Source: Wyeomyia smithii (lineage: Eukaryota > Arthropoda > Insecta > Diptera > Culicidae). Taken from it: 64,000 nt of DNA. The first letter of the stretch is position 1; the number at the start of each line of letters is the position of its first letter. The translations under genes and the position numbers were made by a program. The notes below the pieces were generated by a model that saw only the letters and a list, made by a program, of their open reading frames with translations, ran no database searches and was not told where the DNA came from. Where the stretch lies: contig NC_073696.1 in the NCBI RefSeq assembly GCF_029784165.1, positions 5,828,001 to 5,892,000 on the forward strand, written 5' to 3'. Shown here in pieces: positions 48,250 through 58,150 of this stretch.

Positions 48250-48645
48250 CATCTTATTTATTTCTTCCAATCTTCATTTTCGATTTCCGGCCTCTGGGCA
48301 TAATCCCGGTTCCGAAAGCACTAATATTGGACGGTTCTTGACTTTCTGGCTGTTTTTTTATTTTCAAAAACTGGTAGTCCCCATTAGGAATTTAAAAATA
48401 GCGTGTGGCGTCGTCTTCTTTTGGGCAGATTCTGGAAACACCCATATTTGGAAGTATCTGTGTGTATTATTTCCAGAAACTGGAAGTTGCCATCTTCGCT
48501 TTTAAAAGAGCGTTTGGAGTTGATTTCCGACCTGCGGACAGCCTCTCGATTCCAGAAATACTTAGAAATACGGTTTTATCATTTTGTGCGTTTAAACTGG
48601 AAGATGCCATTTTGAATTTCAAAATGGGGTCTAGGTTCACGCAAA
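48250..48645 (+). repeat. ~120-bp satellite, about three units
   Basis: Units are marked by 'aaactggtagtccccatta' (48366), 'gaaactggaagttgccatct' (48476) and 'aaactggaagatgccatttt' (48594). Spacing is 110-120 bp. Several short open frames in all phases are by-products of the repeat. Confidence 0.75.
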
Positions 48646-49017
48646 AGTTCAAGCTTTAATCATCAAATGTGTCCTTTCAATTCGCACAGAATTTGCTCTG
48701 ACTTCGCACAACCAATGCGTGATATGCATAACGCAAAAGTTGTACAAGGAATACATTGACAGAGATCAAAATCAGAATATGTATCATATACACAAAAATC
48801 ACAAAAATCAGGCAATAATTTCTTCAATGGAGTCAGTACCCAACTTATCAGTATTGATTGCTGGTTGGACTGTTTTAACGATGCCAACCTTCTGAACATC
48901 AGCTGATGCTTTATAAGTGTAGTGGTTTTGAGCTGCGCAGTACATTCAAAATACGCTAGAGCATCAAATGCGTTATGCCCAACGCACATGCGTTGTACTG
49001 GTTCCAACTTTAATCAG
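48646..49017. other. Intron 2 DNA, inverted phrase pair
   Basis: 'gcgtgatatgcataacgcaa' at 48716 and 'gcatcaaatgcgttatgccc' at 48961 form a loose inverted pair around 260 bp, possibly an old MITE. Too diverged to bound. Confidence 0.3.
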
Positions 49018-49226
49018 TAAAGCCTGTAGTACACTCTTTGACCGAGTGTCAAATATTTGTCACTTTTTGACAGATAAAAATTTGGTCAAAGATAATTATT
49101 TGTCAGTCTCCAATTTTAACATGGGGCAAACACGAGCAAACAACAATCATGATGTCAAATAAATTTGACCATTATGTCAGAAGGTCAAATATTTGACCAT
49201 TAGACAAAGAGTGTACTACAGGCTTA
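49018..49226. mobile_element. ~208-bp MITE
   Basis: The ends TAAAGCCTGTAGTACACTCT and, reverse complemented, TAAGCCTGTAGTACACTCTT agree over about 22 bp of inverted repeat ending in CTTTG. The interior repeats 'ggtcaaatatttgacc'-like palindromic phrases. The target duplication is TA or TTAA, not resolved. Confidence 0.8.
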
Positions 49227-49360
49227 AGGCTGATACAAATTTCGTATTCTTTTTATGTCCAAGGTTATGAAAGTTAGTAGGCAAAAAATAAATAACACCG
49301 AGACAAAAAAAAAAAAGAAATATCTTTGATCAAAGTTTGTGTGCAAGTTATGACGTTTGT
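49227..49360. repeat. Dispersed repeat, inverted partner of 26560-26695
   Basis: Reverse-complement match through 'taaataacaccgagac', 'gatcaaagtttgtgtgcaag' and 'ggctgatacaaatttcg'. It abuts the MITE at 49018-49226. Confidence 0.65.
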
Positions 49361-49544
49361 AACTTGCACTCAAATGAATGTTGGAAAATAATTTTTTTTT
49401 ATTATTATCATTTATTTCGCTTGTCTTTTGACGACACTCTTGCTGTCACTGGACTTGTTTGGTGCTAAATAAAGCATTTATGCTGTCGGAAAACCAATAA
49501 AATGAACAAAACGGTTTGTGCTTTTTTCCTTCCCCTTCCAATAT

Positions 49545-49576
49545 TCAAGATTTTTAAAGGGGGGGGGGGAGGGGGG
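49545..49576. repeat. Poly-G tract
   Basis: G runs of about 10 and 6 separated by one A, inside otherwise AT-rich intron. Confidence 0.7.
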
Positions 49577-49659
49577 TTGACATTAAATGAAAATTGAATT
49601 TGTAACGGCCTAAATGCGCTAATTTCGCTCATAAATGATCTGGTTACGCACACTCAGGT

Positions 49660-50095
49660 TTTGCGCGTTGATTTTTGGCTTCTGGGTATCTGGAATGACC
49701 ATGTGCTATATGGCCATTTTAGACTGTTTCCCAGAAATCAGAAGTCGCTATCTTGGATTTAATAATCGCAAGTGGATTTGATTTTCACCTTCTGAGCACC
49801 ATCTCCTTTCTGAAAGTACCTATATTGAGTGGTATTTAATCATTTTGGACTGTTTTATAAAAACCAAAAGTCACCATTATGGAATTCAAAATCTTTGGTT
49901 GATTTCCAGGTTCTGAGTATCATCCCGGACAATTCTAGATTGTTTTCCAGAAAGCGTGTGTCGCCATCTTGGATTCTAAAATGGCATCTAGCGTCGGAAT
50001 TTTGGTTGCTGAGCACCATCCCGATTCCAACGTTAGCCAAATTAGATGGTATTTGACCATTTTTGGCTATTTTCCAGAAATGGGGAGCTCGAAGT
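49660..50095 (+). repeat. ~120-bp satellite, about four units
   Basis: Units marked by 'cagaaatcagaagtcgctat' (49733), 'aaaccaaaagtcaccattat' (49859), 'agaaagcgtgtgtcgccatc' (49950) and 'ccagaaatggggagctcg' (50075). One spacing is shorter (~95 bp), so a deletion has occurred. Confidence 0.8.
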
Positions 50096-50559
50096 CCAAA
50101 AAGTTGCTCAAGCGATACCTTTCTTTGATAAACAAACAGCTGAAGACAATCTCACATTCATTTGGATTCATAATGTGGTATCAAAGCTATTTCTTTTTTA
50201 AATAATCTCGCAATTCCATTGTATGCAAGTGAACTTGTATACAACATATATTATTGTCTTTTCCCCTTTAATAGTTTTTCAGCGAATTGCGTTAATCTTC
50301 ATGAATTTTATAGAGAGTATAATTTTAATGAAGTTTGCTCTATTATTGAATATTGCTAGGGTTTTTTCTGCGATTATGAAAGGGTAAATTTATTTATAAC
50401 CAACGATTTGATTCCACCAGTGTGAAACTTTCCAGGCAAATTATCTTTGGAATATCGCATGAGAAAGTGAAGAGGTTGGCTACTCCAGGAGTCGATGCAA
50501 CAACAAATTTAACAATTTCGTTTTTGCATATTAATTCAAACAACTTTTCCCATACTCAC
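50096..50559. other. Donor end of intron 2
   Basis: The donor GTGAGT is at 50559-50554 on the minus strand. A frame running through the donor ends at a stop at 50536. No other feature. Confidence 0.5.
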
Positions 50560-52127
50560 CGAAGAGTCATAATCCGCTCGGACTGCATGTTCTACAACCA
50601 CTATATCGCGCTTCTTGCCCCGCTCGTCGGTACACTCCACCCCCTGGGTGTTCAATATGCTATCCTTCGAGTAAACCACGTAATTATTAGCGTAGTGGAT
50701 CTTTTTGTTCTGCTTCATCAGCTCCAAAATCAGAAACTGGCAGCTCCACGGATTATCATACAACTCAACAAGTTCCACATTGCGCAACAGGGAAACGTTC
50801 AACCGCTGGAACTGATTGTGGCTTAAATTAAGCGCGTGCAAATTAACGATCGACCACATGAAGGCATCTTCCGACAGCTGATTGTAGGCTAGATCGAGCG
50901 TATGCAACCGGCTCGTATCCTCGAACATATTCGGCTCAATTTCGGTGATTGCATTGCGCGAAAGATTGACGCTCTCCACCCGGGGGCTGTATTCGAACAG
51001 TTTATTCTCGACGTAAGTCAACCGGTTGGCGGAGAGATCGAGCGTGCGGATGGCCGAGAAGTCCTTGAAGAAGTACTTGTTCAACTGAGCCAGCTGGTTA
51101 TGGCTGGCATTGAAGACCTGCAATGCGAAACGATAAGATAAGGCGGTTGAGATTTATTTCACTCTTTAAATAACGTGAGGATTACCGCTCAGAGTGTCAC
51201 GTGGGGAATACTTGCCTCGAGACTGGTTAGACCTTTGAAGCTATCCTCATGCAGTTTATCTATTCGATTATAGCTGATGTCTAGCAGCCGAAGGTCGGAA
51301 TTTTTTTTAAAGGTGTGTTCGGCTACGTTCTCCAGGTGGTTGTGACTAATGTTTAGAAATGTTAGTCGGGGTAAATTGGAGAGAAGGTCTGTTTCAAAGA
51401 TACTAATCTGGTTGTCTTGCAGTTGCAAGGTTTTTAGGTGACTGTTTCCGATGAAGGCGAAAAAGTCAATGTAGGTTATCTGGTTGTGGTGGAATGATAC
51501 CTGGGACAATTTGCTTAGTCCTTTTAAAGTGGTTTCTTCTATAGAAGTTAACAGATTACGGCCGAGATTAAGATATTTCAGATGCGGAACTACTCTGAAT
51601 GTTCCCTCCGGGATGATGGAGATCAAATTTCCTGCCAGATTTAGTTTAGTGAGATTCGGGTAACGTTTGAATGATTGTTCGTTGATGCCTTTCAGCAGGT
51701 TTCGTCTGAGATCCAAAGTATGCAGGTTTTCCAAATCGTGGTCACTCCAAGATTTGACGGTGGTCAGGTTGTTTCGGGAGAAATTAAGTACTTCGAGATT
51801 CCTCAATCCATTCAAAGCAAAATCCTGCAGATTGTTTAATCTGCTATCACATATTTCGAGTGTTTGGAGATCCGAAAAGCGGATAAAAATGGCGTTTGGA
51901 AGTTCCTGCAGATAGCAATGATTGATGGTCACCGTAAGTGGATTTTGACTATATTCACGAATGTTTCGCAAATCCTCCACGTAGCAAGCCTGGAGGGTAA
52001 TTGCGTCCTGGTTTTCATCTAGCTCAATGTCAGCCACATGACGACGCTGTGCAGCTGTTAGCTCCCAGCGGAAGGACAAGTTTACGAGTACTACAAGCAG
52101 CACTGGAATTAACACTCGACCGAACAT
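50560..52127 (-). CDS. LRR membrane protein, exons 1-2 (signal peptide, LRR array, cap)
   Basis: Exon 1 is 52127-51216 (304 codons), exon 2 is 51117-50560 (186 codons); joined in phase 0 they read GLTSLE/VFNASHNQL, a perfect LRR. ATG 52127 opens a signal peptide (MFGRVLIPVLLVVLVNLSF). About 14-15 repeats of the L-x2-L-x-L-x2-N type follow (for example LEVLNFSRNNL, LTFLNISHNHL, LRLLDISYNRI, IRTLDLSANRL), then a C-terminal cap with NPWSCQFLI and VECTDER, whose cysteines probably pair. With exon 3 the protein is 596 aa: an extracellular LRR domain, one membrane helix, a short tail and no TIR domain. Such proteins act in cell adhesion, recognition or receptor assembly; the exact role is unknown. 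The family is common in insects, and no specific orthologue is claimed. Confidence 0.9.
51118..51215 (-). other. Intron 1 of the LRR gene, 98 bp, GC-AG type
   Basis: On the minus strand exon 1 ends CTCGAG and the intron begins GCAAGT, a perfect consensus apart from GC in place of GT; the acceptor is CATTGCAG. Using the GT three bases further on (CAA/GTATTC) would insert an extra codon into a tight LRR repeat and shows poor consensus. Roughly 1 percent or fewer of metazoan introns are GC-AG (general knowledge). Confidence 0.8.
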
Positions 52128-53885
52128 TTTGTCTCTGGTTTAATTTGAAATTTATGTTACATTGGAGACTTTCGACCCCGAATCTCTCACCGCAGTAGAA
52201 CGATGAAACTTCTACTGTTTAAAATAAATAATTCAACAGCACACTGACGCTAGGTCCTTTTTTAGAATTGCGAATGCGCTGGCTGGAAAACTACCCCTAA
52301 AATGTTTTCCACACTTCCGCTTCCTTTGTCCTCATATCCTCATACAGAATGGCTTTTGTCAGAGATAATTCTACTATATTGTTACAGCAACTATTTATTC
52401 AAGAAAAACTTGACTTCACGGGCCGGCTGTTGGTTGCCGGAAGCTGTCACAGTTTTGAAACTGACAGAACGTCCAAAAAGTGCACTCAGTATCAACGTCG
52501 GTGGATGGTATCCGAAGTCATAATTCGAAACTCATTTGCACAAGTTTTCCGAAGCGATAATAATGAGACCGCGTAGACAGCGCAAAACCTGCATATATCT
52601 AGTAGGTACGTACGACCACTTGATGAGCACCACTTTCCACTGACTGACGGAAAAACACGCGCGCACTCCGTTCTGAACACTCGAAGCAGCGCGCGGCCCT
52701 GTTCTCTGTGTCTCGGGCGACAAGATATGGGACTATAATTTATATGGGACTATTTTTAACGTGTTCTCGTACCGTAAGCTGCGCGTATTGTTTCTACTCC
52801 GCGTGGAAGTATGTAGGTACTACGCTTCGGGAGAAGCAGATGATAGTAGATGCGGTCCCTGTGATTCATCAGCGTGGGCCAGGAGGTACCATCATCATCT
52901 GTCAGCGCGATGGAAACGCGTCTCATTGGATGGTGTCGCCGACGCACGGTGGGTTCGGTTTGAAGTAATTTTATTCAAAAATATAAAATCATGAAGTGTA
53001 GGATAAATTAAAAAAAAAAATTACCGTTTTTGTCATTTTCGACAATTCAGTGCCGTGTTTCGGGGGACACATGACGTTTCCATCGATTTTCAGACCATTT
53101 TTCCTCAAGGCTTATTTTAAAAAAGTGGTGTATCAGTTTTAGTTTGTGAAATCTGCGATAGCTTTATTTCAGGAGCTTTGATCTCCACTAAAATGTAGTT
53201 TATAAACGAGTTTTAGAATATTAATTTCTCGCTTGAAAACAATTTTTCAAGAGTACAATAAAGGTGTTTTTTCACTCGGATTTTCCTGAAAAATCGTTTT
53301 TTATCGTTTTTTTTTACACATGGTAACAGAGTTACTATTAAGTGTATTATATTCTCATAAACGTTATTAATTAGGTTTTCATAAAAATGTGTGGGTATGA
53401 GAGGAAAAAAAAACAAGATAAGTAAAACAGACTGAAGAAAATGAGAAAAAAAAATCATTATTTGCAACTTGGTTGGTCAGCATCTTGTTACTCCCGAGAG
53501 TTCCCGGGCTGGATCCTTGTTTATTTTCAAGGTTTGAGTATCTACTAACAAGCTCTGAAAAGTTTTACTGTGATCACCTGTAACCAAGCGATTTGGAACG
53601 TATTGAAAATTTTTGGGCTCACTAGGAAATACATAAAATGAACATTTTCTTGTCATTTTCTTTTGAAACAGTTCTAGTTCAAGATAATCTCCTCTCCAAG
53701 CAAAAGTTCTTGTAATGCTTCATCGAAAAGAAGTTACCTACAACCAAACCTGGAAGTAGCAAATTCACCACCAAGCTCAGGAATGGATCGAAGGATGGAA
53801 AACAACAATGGCCGAATTTTGTGAAGTTTTGTCGTTCATAAAATTCCCACGAGTCGCTGGGTGAAGAAGAGTCCGCTGCATCAGT
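52128..53885. other. Upstream region of the LRR gene
   Basis: It should hold the promoter and 5' UTR of the LRR gene on the minus strand. A GC-richer patch at 52590-52960 is open in several frames but shows no family signature. A TATA or initiator could not be assigned with confidence. Confidence 0.35.
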
Positions 53886-53889
53886 GACC

Positions 53890-54115
53890 CGCGTGATGCA
53901 GTAAGGGCTAATTATTGTGAAGGGTGCCCTGGTACTCCACAGGCTCCGTTAGAGGCTGGGTATTTCTTAAACCCCCCCACCACGTCATCCATCGGCACGG
54001 GTCGCATAACACCTTAGCTTAGGGGTTTTAACCATTGAATTTTACGCAACCGCCATGGTTAAGAGCTGTTGCAACCATCCTCCTTTACAGGGGCTTTGGA
54101 CCCTCTGCTACAGTT
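53890..54115 (+). repeat. GC-rich remnant, possibly a retroelement 3' end
   Basis: This patch stands out in base composition and contains 'ccctggtactccacaggct', a run of seven C, 'ccacgtcatccatcggcacg' and 'ggggctttggaccctctgct'. It has no open frame. It looks like untranslated sequence of a non-LTR element, which is inference. Confidence 0.3.
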
Positions 54116-54298
54116 CTCAATAATTCATGAATATTTAGTGAATATCGAAGATAAAATTAAATAAATATTCGTTGCAAAAATTTGCAATTCTTCTTGAGTA
54201 ATTTATGGTAATCATATTTATGAGATAGATAAACTTTCAATCAGCAGCAGCATTGCAGTTTTTCCTCGATTTCACACGAATAGAAATGTACGAACAAA

Positions 54299-54412
54299 AG
54301 TGTACCACTGCAATACGAACAGTACCGCTGCAGTACGAATGATACCGCTGCAGTACGAATAGAAGTGTACCGCTGAAATGTACGAAAAGGAGAGTACCGC
54401 TGCAATCATAGA
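54299..54412 (+). repeat. ~20-bp minisatellite (taccgctgcagtacgaat)
   Basis: About five diverged units of the type 'taccgctgcagtacgaat' with short spacers (54300, 54324, 54347, 54368, 54395). Confidence 0.75.
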
Positions 54413-54469
54413 TGACGAGAGACCCGCGGCTCTTTACTCCACTGGTACTGTTGCTTTTACAGGCATATT

Positions 54470-54740
54470 TTCTTTCAAGACATCAGTTTTTATTACGTTC
54501 TGAGAGCAGGTTTAGAAATTGTTCAAGAATGGGAACTGTTTCAAACTTTTCGGAAAACTTTTACCTTCGAGACATCATATTAGTCTAAGCTAATGGAAGC
54601 TAAAATAAATTGACCTATTGGGACGGGAAGACTCTGTCAATTTTAATATCGATATTGATACAGAGAATATCAGGGAACGGATGGTGTTCATTCACGTCGT
54701 CTGTGCTCGCATGTAATTGGTTCATTGTTCGGGTAAATTT
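54470..54740 (+). repeat. Dispersed repeat, partner at 2750-3045
   Basis: See the partner copy: 'tttcaagacatcag', 'gacctattgggacggga' and 'gtgctcgcatgtaattgg' recur there in reverse complement. Confidence 0.6.
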
Positions 54741-55205
54741 GTCATTGAAACTTTTTAGCAACTTTACCGCTTAGCAATAAAATTAGTGTGATAACTAGCA
54801 TACTACAAAATTGTTATACATTTTATTTTTCCAACAACATATTGGTTATTGTTATCCATCATGTGGTTATGCTGTTAATAATGTTTGATATCTGACGCAA
54901 CATTTGCCAGTTTCATTTCCAATTTTACAGAATGCATCCCAGTATAGTAATCAAAGACGTAGTCCCACGTCAAAATACGCTTTTAATACAAAAAAAAATA
55001 TATATACGCCTGTATCAAAACTTGACCATGATACAGTCACAAATGATCTGACACAATTTGTTTTGATTATAACAAGTAGAAAAAAACGATGTAAATAATT
55101 TTGTACGAAAGCTTGTATGAGAATGTTCCATAGTGCAGCAGGCTATCTATGCTATGCTGGTTTAAATCGGGTCTATATCGTGTAGCAGAAAATCTTGCTT
55201 TTAAT
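54741..55205. other. Noncoding, nothing recognised
   Basis: No gene or bounded repeat. Confidence 0.35.
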
Positions 55206-55219
55206 TAGGATTTATTACA

Positions 55220-55227
55220 CTCTCTCT

Positions 55228-55276
<49 letters not shown>
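55220..55276. repeat. CT/CA compound microsatellite
   Basis: A short (TC)n run followed by about 21 CA units. Confidence 0.95.
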
Positions 55277-55277
<1 letters not shown>

Positions 55278-55681
55278 AATGCAGGGTCCGAAAAGCGCTT
55301 TTGTATGAAAGTGAAAAACAGCCACCAGAAACTTCAGTGCAGTGCATTCTCTCCCTCCGTTTTTCAGTATTTGTAAAGAACCAAGTTATCCTTCAGGCGC
55401 AGTGAAAGCCTGTTCGTTTGATATTCACTGTTTCAAATTTTCGGAAAATTTATTTTTCTGATTTTCATTGTGTGACATATAATGTCGTAAACTCGGTTTA
55501 TGTACTGGAGAAGTTGGAGAAGATTGGCTGTAATTTTTACAGAATTCCGGTAGTGAAAGTGATTTTTATTAGCCCTGATTGTCTTATTGTTTGTTGGTTT
55601 TAATCGGTCAAAGAAGTTGAAAATAGTGTGTTCTTTTTTTGTAGGGGAACAAGACTACCGCGTTCATTAATCAGAACAATT
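55277..55681. other. Noncoding, nothing recognised
   Basis: No gene or bounded repeat. Confidence 0.35.
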
Positions 55682-55930
55682 CTAGATAAACATTTTAAAA
55701 GGTCCTATCTGCTTTCATCGTTTTTCCGGACCATCTTTTCATAATGGCTCTATTTGGTAATGGTTCAGCTTTAGTAACTCTCCGAAGCTTGGTTTTCGTT
55801 CGGAAGGCTATAGTGATCCCTCCGCTATCAACTTGTGCAAATAACGTGTCATAAAAGGTGTTTAGTAAGTTGTGGTGATTGAATTAAAGTGATCGATTAA
55901 AGAATAGGACCTTTTGAAATGTTTATCTAG
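55682..55930. mobile_element. ~249-bp MITE, copy 2
   Basis: The ends CTAGATAAACATTTTAAAAG and, reverse complemented, CTAGATAAACATTTCAAAAG match copy 1 at 32253-32506. The interior ('ggtgtttagtaagttgtggt', 'ggttttcgttcg') is the reverse complement of that copy. Confidence 0.85.
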
Positions 55931-56955
55931 TATTGTAGTATATCCCAATTACTATACGTACCATGTAGGATAACCAGTCACCCACTATTGATCGTGTGAC
56001 AAGTTGTGTTCTATAGGAAATAACCGCACACACTTGTGCGTGGCCCCAACAGTATTTTTCTTTCTGATGGTCTAAACTTGAACCAAATATAGTTAAGCTA
56101 ATTGTGCATCTTTAATGAGCTCTGATCGTTTTCTACTTACAAAAATCTCTTTGCTGCAACATTTGTGGAAATGCAGAGATTACCACAATTTCCAAACAGC
56201 AAAGGGCACACTAACATCCCTTCCTCCTTCCTACCTGATTGCAAGGACGTTGTTGGCACCGTCATTGATCCTTCAAAAAGTATTCCAGTTGTACATTTGA
56301 AACTTGTACGATGAGACTGGTTGCTCACATTCAACTGATTCTTTGCGCAATTTAACTAATTTTGATCAATCACGAAGTAGGAACCATAAATGTAGTCAGT
56401 CGAGCTAAGCTCAGTCAAGAAAAGTATTTTTTTAAAAAAGCTCATTTTATGTGTCCGCCATTAGCTCTGATGACCGCTCGGCGACGCTTAGGATAAGAGA
56501 AATTTACTTCCAGCAAATTGAGCAAAAATTTCTTCAACTTACTCCATCTTGCATGAAGGTCCAGTTTTGATTGTTGCTCGTTATCGATCCGCAAACCGAC
56601 TTTGCAATTTTGTTGCAATAATTATGGCGCACCCTGTAAATTCGAAAAAAACTTACAATTGATTGAGTGTTTTTATAATTTTAACCATGTAAGAAACGTT
56701 CGAAAATTGTTGCGAACAATAAATATTGTTCTAATTGTTTTAGAATTTATTGGAAGAACAAATCTTAGCAAATTTGTAACATCTGTCAATTTCATCATTT
56801 TTGTCTTCTGCGTCAATTTTATTAAATCTTGTAAATTTTGTTATGTCTGTCATGTAAATAAATCTTGTCATTTGTATAATTTGTGCTATTTTTTTAAATT
56901 TTTGTTATCAACGCAACGCTGGTTGGCGAATGGTTGGACACGTGTCACTTGAGAT
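55931..56955. other. Noncoding DNA before the RTE element
   Basis: AT-rich, no supported gene. Confidence 0.35.
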
Positions 56956-57157
56956 CCTATTATAGTCATCCACCTCTGTCCAGCAACTCCTATCCCATCC
57001 TCCACGTGGTGCCGACCGGGATACCCGGGATATCAGGTAACCAACCCTTTGGTCGTATGCTGACTGGGAAGGGGGAACGTACGCGACTGTTTCCCCATGT
57101 TAGGGGCGGCGTACAACAGCGTCCGACCCGGAGCGGGCAGCTGAATAATGAAACGCG

Positions 57158-58150
57158 GTGTCTCGCCAGCTATATCATAGACGGCAGCCCCGTCGCGAGA
57201 CTAGGTATCGCAGCCCTAGTAAGGCAGCATACCGAATACCAAATACTACGAACAATCCAGATATAAATACGGAACGGAATAATCGGCATGGACCTAGGCG
57301 AACGAAAAAGGACAACGATTATTGGAAACTCGGTACTTGGAATGTAAGAACTCTACTCGAACCGGCACGCGCGAGTATCCTGGCTAGAGAGCTGCGGAAG
57401 GTGAATGTGGAGGTTGCAGCTATCCAAGAGGTGCGGTGGCCGAAATCGGGAGAACGCGAATTCCGAGCAGTAGATCCTATTGCGGACACTTTATTTAAGT
57501 ACCACATCTACTATAGCGGCGGCGTGAAAGCAGAAAGAGAGGTCGGTTTCGTGCTAATTGGAAAACAGATGAAGCGTGTCATTAGATGGAGGCTGACCAG
57601 TGACCGTATATGCGTGTTGAGAGTTAAGGGCAAATTCTTCAACTACAGCCTAAATAATGTGTACGCACCGACCAACGAGAAACCCGATGACGAAAAGGAG
57701 GAGTTCTATGAGCTCCTGGAAAAGACATACAATGAGTGCCCAGGACACGATATAAAGATAGTCATCGGAGATGCAAATGCACAGGTCGGACAGGAAGACT
57801 TCTTTCGCCCCGTAACTGGTAGGGAAAGCTTCCACTCTACTACGAACGACAATGGCCTGAGGCTTGTTAATTTCGCTGCAGCTAGGGGGATGGCTATCTG
57901 TAGCACTTATTTTGCACGCCGGAACATACGTAAGCACACCTGGATGCACCCGAATGGAGAGCTTTGCTCTCAAATCGACCACGTTCTGATTGATGGACGG
58001 CACTTTTCAGACGTTACAGACGTGAGGTCGTTCAGAGGACCGAACGTTGACTCGGATCACTATCTCGTAGTAGCAAAAATCCGCGCCCGGCTGTCCAACG
58101 TGTTGAAATCCAAGGCAACGAGGAGTGAACATCCAGCGGCTATCAACTGA
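57158..58150 (+). pseudogene. RTE apurinic-type endonuclease part
   Basis: The open frame carries LGTWNVRTLLEPAR, AAIQEVRWPK, NVYAPTN, VIGDANAQVG, HTWMHPNGE, SQIDHVLIDGRH and SDHYLVVAKIR, the catalytic motifs of the APE-like endonuclease in order. The domain is complete, but the frame ends at 58150 by a frameshift (around 58110-58145) that separates it from the RT. It cleaves target DNA in the live family. The first in-frame ATG at 57158 is used but may not be the true start. Confidence 0.88.

Larger units (their letters stand above)
33512..50559 (-). other. Intron 2 of the LRR gene, 17,048 bp
   Basis: Bounded by the donor GTGAGT (50559-50554) and acceptor TTTCAG (33517-33512) on the minus strand. 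It is filled with repeats: a CR1/L2-like element running opposite to the gene, two foldbacks, satellite arrays and MITEs. Repeat growth after the intron formed probably explains the length. Confidence 0.7.

Noticed and set aside
52590..52994. Possible first exon upstream of the LRR gene or a separate small gene
   Set aside because: Several frames are open on both strands, none with a signal peptide, domain or splice donor that fits.
54904..55098. 64-aa open frame
   Set aside because: AT-rich, no motif, no conserved start context.
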